This document shows, piece after piece, positions 35,045 to 42,273 of a stretch of 64,000 nucleotides of DNA. Below the pieces are notes generated by a model. It had not been told where the DNA came from. It made no database searches and worked only from the letters and a program-made list of their open reading frames with translations. Source of the stretch: Streptomyces bauhiniae (GTDB lineage: Bacteria > Actinomycetota > Actinomycetes > Streptomycetales > Streptomycetaceae); the NCBI RefSeq assembly GCF_004784475.1, contig NZ_SRRT01000001.1:434001-498000 (forward strand). The letters run 5' to 3'. The translations under genes and the position numbers were made by a program. Position 1 is the first letter of the stretch. Each line of letters starts with the position of its first letter.

Positions 35045-35293
35045 CTACCAGCCGGATACGGGCGGGGTCGTCAGCGACGGCGGCTCCGCCCACGGCCTGG
35101 TCAGCGCGGCCCAGGTGAGGAAGGCGGCCGCCGCCGCGCACAGCACCAGCCAGAGCAGCCGCCGCGCGGCCCGCCGCAGCCGCAGCAGCCGGGCCCCCCG
35201 GCGCACCGCCTCGCCGGGCAGCTCCGGCGGCACACCCACCGGCACCGCCTCCATCAGCCGCCGTACCGCGGCCTCGCGTTCGGGCCGGATCAC
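35045..35293 (-). CDS. 82 aa membrane protein coupled to sigma-like gene
   Basis: The protein starts GTG 35293, overlapping the sigma-like gene stop as GTGA, so translation is coupled. It has a basic amphipathic N-terminal part (residues 1-45) and one transmembrane helix (LLWLVLCAAAAAFLTWAAL, about 47-65) with a short outside tail. Position and topology are those of an anti-sigma or membrane partner, but it has no zinc-binding anti-sigma motif. Too short for a family call. Confidence 0.7.
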   Translation of the reverse strand: MIRPEREAAVRRLMEAVPVGVPPELPGEAVRRGARLLRLRRAARRLLWLVLCAAAAAFLTWAALTRPWAEPPSLTTPPVSGW

Positions 35294-35775
35294 GGCTGGA
35301 GCCGTCTCAGCAGTGGACCTCCCGCGCGCGGGACGGCGCCGGGCGGCGGATGCAGCACGGTGGCCGTCGCCCGGTCGCAGAGCGCGCGTACCCGGTCGGT
35401 GGGCAGGCCCAGCAGGGCGGCCGTCTGTTCGTCGGCCAGCCCCTCGTAGAGGCGCAGCACCAGGACCAGCCGTTCGCGCGGGCTCAGCGCGGCGAGCGGG
35501 CCGTGCGGGCGCGAGCGGTGCCAGACCTCGTGCGCGTAGTGGGTCGCCAGATGCCCGCGGGCGCGGTCGTAGGGGTCCTCGCCGGGCGGGTGGTCCCAGT
35601 GGGCGTAGGTGTGGGCGAGCGCCCGGGTCAGCAGGCGCCGCGCGCGCGGGTTGGCGTCCGGCGCCTCGGCGGTGAGCAGCGTGGCCGTGTGCAGCAGCCG
35701 GCCCGCCGCGCCCGCGACGAACCCTCCGAACTCCTGTGCCCTGCGGGCGTCCCGCACGCCCCGCCGATCGCGCAC
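35290..35775 (-). CDS. Degenerate ECF-sigma-like protein (SigE-type)
   Basis: The 161 aa protein has a region-2-like N-terminal half (EFGGFVAGAAGRLLHTATLL ... ALAHTYAHWDH) that lacks the usual DLVQ/RxW promoter-melting residues, and a good region 4 (LSPRERLVLVLRLYEGLADE, then TAALLGLPTDRVRAL). It may be a divergent sigma factor or a DNA-binding protein derived from one. I prefer GTG 35775, which has GGGAGG 4 nt upstream, over ATG 35826, which has none. It is coupled to the downstream 82 aa membrane protein. Confidence 0.75.
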   Translation of the reverse strand: MRDRRGVRDARRAQEFGGFVAGAAGRLLHTATLLTAEAPDANPRARRLLTRALAHTYAHWDHPPGEDPYDRARGHLATHYAHEVWHRSRPHGPLAALSPRERLVLVLRLYEGLADEQTAALLGLPTDRVRALCDRATATVLHPPPGAVPRAGGPLLRRLQP

Positions 35776-35869
35776 CCCGCCTCCCCCGGAAGCCGTGGGA
35801 CCCGCGCACGCCGGGCCCGGTCTCATATGAGGCCAGGGGCGCCCCGGGGGTCAAGAGCCGGGACGCGGC

Positions 35870-36382
35870 CTAGGAGGCCGCGGGCGGCTGCGGCTGGACG
35901 GTCATGCGGGCGGACAGCGCGGTGTTGAACCGGCTGAGCAGATCGCAGAAGCTCTCGCGCTCGGCCGGCGTCCACTCCTCGGTCAGCTCGGCCATCAACT
36001 GGCGCCTGGAGGCCCGCACTTCCGCCAGCCGGGTGCCCCCGCGCGGGGAGAGCTGGAGCACCACCGCGCGCCCGTCCTCTGGGTGCGAGGTGCGCTTGAC
36101 CAGGCCCGCGTCCACCAGCGGGGCCACCTGCCGGGTCACCGTGGAGGAGTCGATGCCCATGCTCGCGGCGAGCGCCTTGACGCCCATCGGGCCCTCGTTG
36201 TCGAGGCGGTTGAGCAGCAGGTAGGCGGCGCGGTCCATGGAGTTGCGCACCTGCCCGACCCCGCCGAGCCGCGTCTGTTCGGCGCGGCGCGCGAACACCG
36301 CCACCTCGTGCTGGAGGGTGTCGAGCAGACCGCTGTCACCGACGGTTGTCATGTCCATCGACATATCAGGTGTTGTGGGCAT
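35870..36382 (-). CDS. MarR-family transcriptional regulator
   Basis: The 170 aa regulator has the MarR winged helix at about residues 45-115 (AAYLLLNRLDNEGPMGVKAL, then DSSTVTRQVAPLVDAGLVKR, wing HPEDGRAVVLQLS). Such dimers respond to small aromatic or oxidative signals and often regulate a neighbouring gene. It is divergent from ilvA (147 nt apart). In-frame ATGs at 36382, 36364, 36358 and 36352 leave the exact start uncertain. Confidence 0.92.
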   Translation of the reverse strand: MPTTPDMSMDMTTVGDSGLLDTLQHEVAVFARRAEQTRLGGVGQVRNSMDRAAYLLLNRLDNEGPMGVKALAASMGIDSSTVTRQVAPLVDAGLVKRTSHPEDGRAVVLQLSPRGGTRLAEVRASRRQLMAELTEEWTPAERESFCDLLSRFNTALSARMTVQPQPPAAS

Positions 36383-36529
36383 GGCCGGAGGCTCGCTTCA
36401 TGAAGGGGCTGCTGGGTTGGGGGACAGGGTACGCGGCCCGGCGGCGGCCCGTACGGGCGCTGGGGAAACCGTTGCTCACGGGTTCGGGCGCGGGTGCCGC
36501 ACGAGGGCCCGAACTGCGAGACTTGGGGC

Positions 36530-37759
36530 ATGAGCTACCGCACGGCCCACCCCTTGCGCTCCGTGACCCTCGACGACGTGCGCGGAGCACAGAAGATGCT
36601 CTCGGGGGTGGCCCGCACGACCGCCCTGGAGAGCAGCAGACACCTCTCCCGCACGGTGGGCACGCCGGTGCACCTGAAGTGCGAGAACCTTCAGCGGACG
36701 GGCTCGTTCAAACTCCGCGGCGCCTACGTGCGCATCGCCGGGCTGCTTCCCGAGGAACGGGCCGCCGGAGTGGTCGCCGCGAGTGCCGGGAACCACGCCC
36801 AGGGCGTCGCGCTCGCCTCCTCCCTGCTGGGCGTGCACTCCACCGTCTTCATGCCGCAGGGCGCCCCGCTGCCCAAGGTCAGCGCCACGCGCGAGTACGG
36901 CGCCGAGGTGCGCCTGCACGGCCAGGTCGTGGACGAGGCGCTCGCGGCGGCCGAGGAGTACGCGGCGAGGACGGGCGCGGTGTTCATCCACCCCTTCGAC
37001 CACCCCGACATCATCGCGGGCCAGGGCACGGTCGGGCTGGAGATCCTGGAGCAGTGCCCGGAGGTCGGCACGATCGTCGTCGGCATGGGCGGCGGCGGCC
37101 TCGCGGCCGGGATCGCGGTGGCGGTGAAGTCGGTACGGCCCGACGTGCGGATCATCGGTGTGCAGGCCGAGGGCGCCGCCGCCTACCCGCCCTCGCTGGC
37201 CGCCGGACACCCGGTGACCGTGGGGAGCCCCGCGACCATGGCCGACGGGATCAAGGTCGGTACGCCCGGCCCGGTGCCGTTCGGGATCGTGGCGGAGCTG
37301 GTCGACGAGGTGCGCACGGTCAGCGAGGACCAGCTCTCGGCCGCGCTGCTGCTGTGCCTGGAGCGGGCCAAGCTGGTGGTCGAACCGGCGGGTGCCAGCC
37401 CGGTCGCGGCGCTGCTGGCCGACCCCGGCGGCTTCTCCGGGCCGGTGGTGTCGGTGCTGTCCGGCGGCAATGTCGACCCGGTGCTGATGCAGCGGGTGCT
37501 GCGGCACGGCATGGCCGCGCAGGGGCGCTACCTCGCGGTCCGGCTGCGGCTCACCGACCGCCCCGGCGCCCTCGCCACCCTGCTCGGCGTGCTCTCGGCC
37601 GCCGACGCCAACGTGCTCGACGTCAGCCACATCCGCACCGACCCGCGCCTCGGCCTCAGCGAGGCGGAGGTGGAACTGCACCTGGAGACCCAGGGCCCCA
37701 CCCACCGCACCGAAGTCACCGCCGCGCTGCGGGAGTCGGGGTACGTGATCATCGACTAA
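36530..37759 (+). CDS. ilvA: Threonine ammonia-lyase with ACT domain
   Basis: The 409 aa PLP enzyme deaminates threonine to 2-oxobutanoate for isoleucine synthesis. The PLP Lys is in RTGSFKLRGAY near residue 62; the phosphate-binding glycine loop is GMGGGGLAAG near residue 185; SAGNHAQGVA is intact. A single C-terminal ACT domain (about 332-405: RLTDRPGALATLLGVL) suits the short regulatory or catabolic class rather than the two-ACT E. coli type. ATG 36530 gives the conserved MSYRTAH start. It could also serve as serine dehydratase. Confidence 0.93.
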   Translation: MSYRTAHPLRSVTLDDVRGAQKMLSGVARTTALESSRHLSRTVGTPVHLKCENLQRTGSFKLRGAYVRIAGLLPEERAAGVVAASAGNHAQGVALASSLLGVHSTVFMPQGAPLPKVSATREYGAEVRLHGQVVDEALAAAEEYAARTGAVFIHPFDHPDIIAGQGTVGLEILEQCPEVGTIVVGMGGGGLAAGIAVAVKSVRPDVRIIGVQAEGAAAYPPSLAAGHPVTVGSPATMADGIKVGTPGPVPFGIVAELVDEVRTVSEDQLSAALLLCLERAKLVVEPAGASPVAALLADPGGFSGPVVSVLSGGNVDPVLMQRVLRHGMAAQGRYLAVRLRLTDRPGALATLLGVLSAADANVLDVSHIRTDPRLGLSEAEVELHLETQGPTHRTEVTAALRESGYVIID

Positions 37760-37824
37760 GCGGGGCTGGGCGGGGGTGGGCCGAGGCGCCGTTCACTCGT
37801 TCGGGGAAGGAATCCGGAAACCCG

Positions 37825-37853
37825 TTGAGGGACGCGATACATCGCGTTACGGT
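37825..37853 (+). promoter_or_regulatory. ABC exporter promoter with operator in spacer
   Basis: -35 TTGAGG (37825-37830), 17-nt spacer and -10 TACGGT (37848-37853). The spacer holds the perfect inverted repeat ACGCGAT-AC-ATCGCGT at 37832-37847, filling it almost exactly. A repressor bound there would block polymerase. The leader to ATG 37949 would be about 90 nt. Confidence 0.65.
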
Positions 37854-37948
37854 GTGTGACGTGGGGGCCGGACCGCCGCTCGCCCGACGGGCGGTGCCGG
37901 GTCCGCGTGCCAGTCATCCGCCTGCACCATCGACGACGGGGAGAGATC

Positions 37949-38950
37949 ATGCCGGGCGCCATCCATGCCGAGGGTCTGGTGAAAACCTTCGGGGACGTAA
38001 GGGCACTGGACGGCGTCGACCTCGACGTGCCCGAGGGGACGGTCCTGGGGCTGCTCGGGCCGAACGGCGCGGGCAAGACCACGACCGTCCGCTGTCTGAC
38101 CACCCTGCTGCGCCCCGACAGCGGCCGGGCGGTCGTCGCGGGCGTGGACGTGCTCAAACACCCCGACACCGTCCGCCGCTCCATCGGCCTGTCCGGCCAG
38201 TTCGCGGCGGTCGACGAGTATCTGACCGGCCGGGAGAACCTCCAGATGGTCGGCCGGCTCTACCAGATGCGCGGCAAGGCGGCGAAGGAGCGCGCGGCCG
38301 AGCTGCTGGAGCAGTTCCACCTCGCCGACGCCGCCGACCGCCCCGCCAAGACCTACTCCGGCGGCATGCGCCGCAGGCTCGACCTCGCCGCCGCGCTCGT
38401 GGTCTCGCCACCCGTGATGTTCATGGACGAACCGACGACCGGTCTCGACCCGCGCAACCGCCAGCAGCTCTGGGAGGTCATCCAGCAGCTCGTCTCCGGC
38501 GGCACCACCCTCCTGCTCACCACGCAGTACCTGGAGGAGGCCGACCACCTCGCCCACGACATCGCCGTGGTCGACCACGGCCGGGTCATCGCCCAGGGCA
38601 CCTCCGACCACCTCAAGGCCCGCACCGGCGGCGAGCGCGTCGAGGTCGTGGTGCACGACCGGGACCGGATCGCGGGCACCGCCGAGGTGCTGCGCGCCCT
38701 CGGCAAGGGCGAGACGACCATCGAGCAGCACACCCGCAAGCTCACCGTCCCCGTCACCGGCGGCGCCAAGCTGCTGGCCGAGGTCATCCGGGAGCTGGAC
38801 GGCCGGGGCATCGAGATGGACGACATCGCGCTGCGCCGCCCCACCCTCGACGACGTGTTCCTCTCCCTGACCGGACACACCGCCGAGGCCCGGCCGGGCA
38901 CCGCCGAGGACACCGAGAGCACCACCGACACCGAGGGGGCCGTGAAGTGA
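37949..38950 (+). CDS. DrrA-like ABC exporter ATP-binding protein
   Basis: The 333 aa ATPase powers a two-gene ABC-2 exporter of the daunorubicin-resistance (DrrA) type. Walker A GPNGAGKTTT near residue 38, Q-loop in GLSGQFAAVDE, signature YSGGMRRRLDLA near 137, Walker B VMFMDEPTTGLDP near 155, and the switch His after LLLTTQYLEEADHLAHD are all present. The C-terminal 90 residues match the DrrA extension. GGGGAGAG precedes ATG 37949. The stop overlaps the permease start (GTGA). Confidence 0.94.
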   Translation: MPGAIHAEGLVKTFGDVRALDGVDLDVPEGTVLGLLGPNGAGKTTTVRCLTTLLRPDSGRAVVAGVDVLKHPDTVRRSIGLSGQFAAVDEYLTGRENLQMVGRLYQMRGKAAKERAAELLEQFHLADAADRPAKTYSGGMRRRLDLAAALVVSPPVMFMDEPTTGLDPRNRQQLWEVIQQLVSGGTTLLLTTQYLEEADHLAHDIAVVDHGRVIAQGTSDHLKARTGGERVEVVVHDRDRIAGTAEVLRALGKGETTIEQHTRKLTVPVTGGAKLLAEVIRELDGRGIEMDDIALRRPTLDDVFLSLTGHTAEARPGTAEDTESTTDTEGAVK

Positions 38951-39804
38951 GTGCCGTCAGCGAGGGCGCGCGGACCGTGGCGCCCGCCAACCCGTTCAGC
39001 AGGGCCGTCCGCGACTCACTGATCGTGGCGCAGCGGAACCTGATCCGGATGGTCCGGATTCCCGAGGTGGTCATCTTCGGGCTGATCCAGCCGATCATGT
39101 TCGTGGTGCTGTTCACCTATGTCTTCGGCGGCTCCATGAAGATCGGCGGCAGCACGAGCGCCACCGCCTACACCAACTTCCTGATGGCGGGGATCTTCGC
39201 GCAGACCGTCACCTTCGCCACCGCGGGCGCCGGCGCGGGCATCGCCGACGACATGCACAAGGGCCTGGTGGACCGCTTCCGCTCGCTGCCCATGGCACGC
39301 GGCGCGGTGCTCACCGGGCGCACCCTGGCCGACCTGGTGCAGACCGCGCTCACCCTGCTGGTGCTGGCCGCGGTCGCCCTGCTGGTCGGCTGGCGGGTGG
39401 GGTCCAACGGCGACACGAACGCCCTGAAGGTGCTCGCCGCCTTCGGCCTGCTGCTCCTGCTCGGGTACGCGTTCACCTGGATCGGCGCCCTCATCGGGCT
39501 CTCCGTACGCACCCCGGAGGCGGCCACCTCCGGCGGCCTGGTCTGGCTGTTCCCGGTGACCTTCCTGTCCAACGCGTTCGTGGACACCAGCAACATGACC
39601 CCGTGGCTGCGGCACATCGCGGACTGGAACCCGTTCAGCGCCACCGTCGAGGCGGCGCGGGTGCTGTTCGCCAACCCCGGTGAGTCCACGTCCACCGCGT
39701 GGCCCATGCAGCACCCGGTGTGGGCGTCGCTGATCTACTCGATACTCATCGTCGTGGTCTTCCGCACCCTGGCGGTCCGCAAGTACCGCTCGGCGACTGC
39801 CTGA
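38947..39804 (+). CDS. ABC-2 type exporter permease (DrrB-like)
   Basis: The 285 aa permease has six hydrophobic segments (about residues 38-60, 75-100, 125-150, 160-180, 190-210, 255-275) and the ABC-2 family pattern. GTG 38947 overlaps the ATPase stop by 4 nt. With the ATPase it probably exports a hydrophobic compound, lipid or antibiotic. No biosynthetic gene cluster is adjacent, so a general detoxification or lipid role is as likely as drug self-resistance. Confidence 0.92.
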   Translation: MSAVSEGARTVAPANPFSRAVRDSLIVAQRNLIRMVRIPEVVIFGLIQPIMFVVLFTYVFGGSMKIGGSTSATAYTNFLMAGIFAQTVTFATAGAGAGIADDMHKGLVDRFRSLPMARGAVLTGRTLADLVQTALTLLVLAAVALLVGWRVGSNGDTNALKVLAAFGLLLLLGYAFTWIGALIGLSVRTPEAATSGGLVWLFPVTFLSNAFVDTSNMTPWLRHIADWNPFSATVEAARVLFANPGESTSTAWPMQHPVWASLIYSILIVVVFRTLAVRKYRSATA

Positions 39805-39813
39805 CACGACGAA

Positions 39814-39843
39814 GCCCCCGGTGCCGCGAGGGCGCCGGGGGCC
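39814..39843. terminator. Terminator hairpin
   Basis: GCCCCCGG (39814-39821) pairs with CCGGGGGC near 39836-39843, with imperfect inner pairing, between the convergent permease and greA genes. Confidence 0.65.
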
Positions 39844-39865
39844 GGTCGGAAAAAGGGGGTCGGGG

Positions 39866-40366
39866 TCAGCCCGAGTACGGCTCGGCCTTGAGGATCTTCA
39901 CCGTGGCCTTCTTGCCGTTCGGCAGCTCGTACTCCGCGTCCTCGCCGACCTTGTGGCCGATCACGCCCGAACCGAGCGGGGACTGCGGCGAGTACGTCTC
40001 GACATCGGAGCTGGCGTACTCGCGGGAGGCGAGCAGGAAGGTCATCGTGTCGTCCTCGTCGCCGTCGAAGGCGATCGTGACGACCATGCCCGGCGCGACG
40101 GTCCCGTCGGTGGAGGCAGGGGCCTCGCCCACCTGGGCGTTCTCCAGGAGCTGGGTGAGCTGGCGGACGCGCAGCTCCTGCTTGCCCTGCTCCTCCTTGG
40201 CCGCGTGGTACCCGCCGTTCTCGCGCAGGTCGCCCTCCTCGCGCGCAGCCGCGATCTTGGCCGCGATCTCCGTGCGCGCAGGACCAGTAAGGTACTCAAG
40301 CTCGTCCTTGAGCTTGTTGTACGCCTCCTGGGTCAGCCAGGTGACGTTCTCGCTGGTCTGGGTCAC
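39866..40366 (-). CDS. greA: Transcription elongation factor GreA
   Basis: The 166 aa protein rescues backtracked RNA polymerase by stimulating transcript cleavage. The N-terminal coiled coil (residues 8-80) carries the catalytic acidic tip AAREEGDLRENGGYHAAK with Asp/Glu in place; the C-terminal domain has SPLGSGVIGHKVGEDAEY. GTG 40366 has GAGGAG upstream. An ATG at 40420 is in frame but is probably promoter sequence. It is monocistronic. Confidence 0.95.
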   Translation of the reverse strand: MTQTSENVTWLTQEAYNKLKDELEYLTGPARTEIAAKIAAAREEGDLRENGGYHAAKEEQGKQELRVRQLTQLLENAQVGEAPASTDGTVAPGMVVTIAFDGDEDDTMTFLLASREYASSDVETYSPQSPLGSGVIGHKVGEDAEYELPNGKKATVKILKAEPYSG

Positions 40367-40537
40367 AGGGTGCTCCTCGTCGGTACTGGGGATATAAAGC
40401 ATCGCCCTACCCAGAAGCATGTTCTCTCTTGGATGGGCGAAACCACGAGCCTAACAATTCAGGGGCGAAAGGGGGAGGACATAAGCCATCAGAATCGCAT
40501 CAGCGCAGGTCACGCCGTACGCATTCCGGGTGATGTC

Positions 40538-40936
40538 TCAGCCCGCGTGGCAGCCCAGCAGTTCGGCGGTGCCGCCCTTGGCGGTCGTACGGAGCGTGAC
40601 GACCTTGTCGACCCGGGTGTCCGGCCCGGAGAAGCGGAAGTCGGCCCGGCCGACCTCGGCCCCGTCGGCCGACTGGGAGCGCAGCGTGCAGTAGCCGTCG
40701 ACCCCGGCCTCCCGGTGGACCTCCAGGTGCACCCGGACCGCGTGGTCGGTTGCCTGGAAGGTGATGACCTGGGCGCTGATCTCGTTCTTGGCGACGTAGT
40801 GGTAGGCGAAGTAGCCGACCAGTGCGAGCAGGGCCACGCCCAGTACCGCGCCGAGGATCTTGAGCCGGTGGTCGGCACGCTCGTCCGAGGAACGGCCGTA
40901 GCGGCCCTCGGGCAGCCGCGTGCTCGCCGTAGCCAT
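40538..40936 (-). CDS. DUF4307 membrane protein
   Basis: The 132 aa protein has a short basic N-terminus, one transmembrane helix (about residues 28-47, ILGAVLGVALLALVGYFAYH) and an extracytoplasmic beta-rich domain with two Cys (GYCTL near 82, LLGCHAG at the end) that could be disulfide-bonded. DUF4307 genes sit next to mca in many actinobacteria. GGAGAGGA precedes ATG 40936. It is divergent from mca (156 nt). No function is known. Confidence 0.88.
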   Translation of the reverse strand: MATASTRLPEGRYGRSSDERADHRLKILGAVLGVALLALVGYFAYHYVAKNEISAQVITFQATDHAVRVHLEVHREAGVDGYCTLRSQSADGAEVGRADFRFSGPDTRVDKVVTLRTTAKGGTAELLGCHAG

Positions 40937-41092
40937 GATCGTCCTCTCCGCGGAATTATTCGCCCCCCGATTCGGTCACTATAGAAGCCTGCCGCCCGCC
41001 CTCCGACCGCCGCCCCATGGACGACGTGCCCAGGCACGGCACCCGTTGACTGCCCCACCGACCGCGGGGCGCCGACCAACAAGGAACGAGTC

Positions 41093-41974
41093 TTGACTGA
41101 CCAGCTACGACTGATGGCCGTCCACGCGCACCCCGACGACGAGTCGAGCAAGGGCGCGGCCACCATGGCGAAGTACGTGTCCGACGGGGTGGACGTGCTG
41201 GTGGTGACCTGCACCGGCGGAGAGCGCGGTTCCATCCTGAACCCCAAGCTCCAGGGCGACGCGTACATCGAGGAGCACATCCACGAGGTGCGCAAGAAGG
41301 AGATGGACGAGGCCCGCGAGATCCTCGGGGTCAAGCAGGAGTGGCTCGGCTTCGTCGACTCCGGCCTGCCCGAGGGCGACCCGCTGCCCCCGCTGCCCGA
41401 GGGCTGCTTCGCGCTGGAGGACGTCGAGAAGGCGGCCGGCGAGCTGGTCCGCAAGATCCGCGCGTTCCGCCCGCAGGTGATCACCACCTACGACGAGAAC
41501 GGCGGCTACCCGCACCCCGACCACATCATGACCCACAAGATCTCGATGGTGGCGTTCGAGGGCGCGGCGGACACCGAGAAGTACCCGGAGGCCGAGTTCG
41601 GCCCCGCCTACCAGCCGCAGAAGCTGTACTACAACCAGGGCTTCAACCGCCCCCGCACCGAGGCCCTGCACCAGGCGATGCTGGACAGCGGGCTGGAGTC
41701 GCCGTACGGGGACTGGCTCAAGCGCTGGAAGGAGTTCGAGCGGATCGAGCGCACGCTGACCACCCATGTGCCCTGCGCGGACTTCTTCGAGATCCGGGAC
41801 AAGGCGCTGATCGCGCACGCCACCCAGATCGACCCCGACGGGGGGTGGTTCAAGGTCCCGATGGAGCTGCAGAAGAAGGTCTGGCCCACCGAGGAGTACG
41901 AGCTGGCGAAGTCCCTCGTGGACACCTCCCTCCCCGAGGACGACCTCTTCGCGGGCATCCGGGACAATGCCTGA
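41093..41974 (+). CDS. mca: Mycothiol S-conjugate amidase
   Basis: The 293 aa zinc hydrolase of the LmbE/PIG-L family cleaves mycothiol S-conjugates to release mercapturates for export, detoxifying electrophiles. Zinc ligands are in HAHPDDES (residues 11-18) and HPDH near residue 142; TCTGGERG and the long insert of the Mca rather than MshB type are present. The start is a rare TTG at 41093, supported by AAGGAACGAG upstream and by the conserved MTDQLRLMAVHAHPD N-terminus. The next ORF overlaps its stop. Confidence 0.95.
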   Translation: MTDQLRLMAVHAHPDDESSKGAATMAKYVSDGVDVLVVTCTGGERGSILNPKLQGDAYIEEHIHEVRKKEMDEAREILGVKQEWLGFVDSGLPEGDPLPPLPEGCFALEDVEKAAGELVRKIRAFRPQVITTYDENGGYPHPDHIMTHKISMVAFEGAADTEKYPEAEFGPAYQPQKLYYNQGFNRPRTEALHQAMLDSGLESPYGDWLKRWKEFERIERTLTTHVPCADFFEIRDKALIAHATQIDPDGGWFKVPMELQKKVWPTEEYELAKSLVDTSLPEDDLFAGIRDNA

Positions 41975-42206
41975 CATGAGCGCAAGCGTGAGCCTCGCAG
42001 TGACGCATCTCGTCCCCCTCGCCAAGGAGATCGACGAGAACAAGGTCACCCCCGGTGTCCTCGGCTTCATCGTGTTCGCGGTGATGGCCCTGGCCGTCTG
42101 GGGGCTGATGAAGTCGATGAGCAAGCACATGGGCAAGGTCGACTTCAAGGAGGCGCCCGCCGAGGGCGAGACCTCCGCCACGAAGACCGAGTCCCGGCAG
42201 GGCTGA
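41967..42206 (+). CDS. 79 aa single-pass membrane protein coupled to mca
   Basis: ATG 41967 overlaps the last 8 nt of mca, and ATG 41976 follows its stop by 1 nt, so translation is coupled either way. The protein has a transmembrane helix (GVLGFIVFAVMALAVWGLM, about residues 30-48) and a Lys/Glu-rich cytoplasmic tail. Homologues sit behind mca in Streptomyces. An accessory role to mycothiol conjugate disposal is only inferred from position. Confidence 0.83.
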   Translation: MPDMSASVSLAVTHLVPLAKEIDENKVTPGVLGFIVFAVMALAVWGLMKSMSKHMGKVDFKEAPAEGETSATKTESRQG

Positions 42207-42273
42207 CCCCGCCGGGCGGAATCCACCGACGGGCGCGAGCCGGAACGACGGCCGCGCCCCGCCGGTGCCTCGC

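Noticed and set aside
35045..35854. Single 269 aa minus-strand protein covering the sigma-like and membrane protein region
   Set aside because: The frame is open by chance; the sigma-like gene in another frame has region 4 motifs and a GTGA coupling to the shorter membrane protein.
37949..39804. Antibiotic resistance/biosynthetic gene cluster suggested by the DrrAB-like exporter
   Set aside because: Neighbours are ilvA and greA; no biosynthetic enzymes are present, so only an exporter is called.
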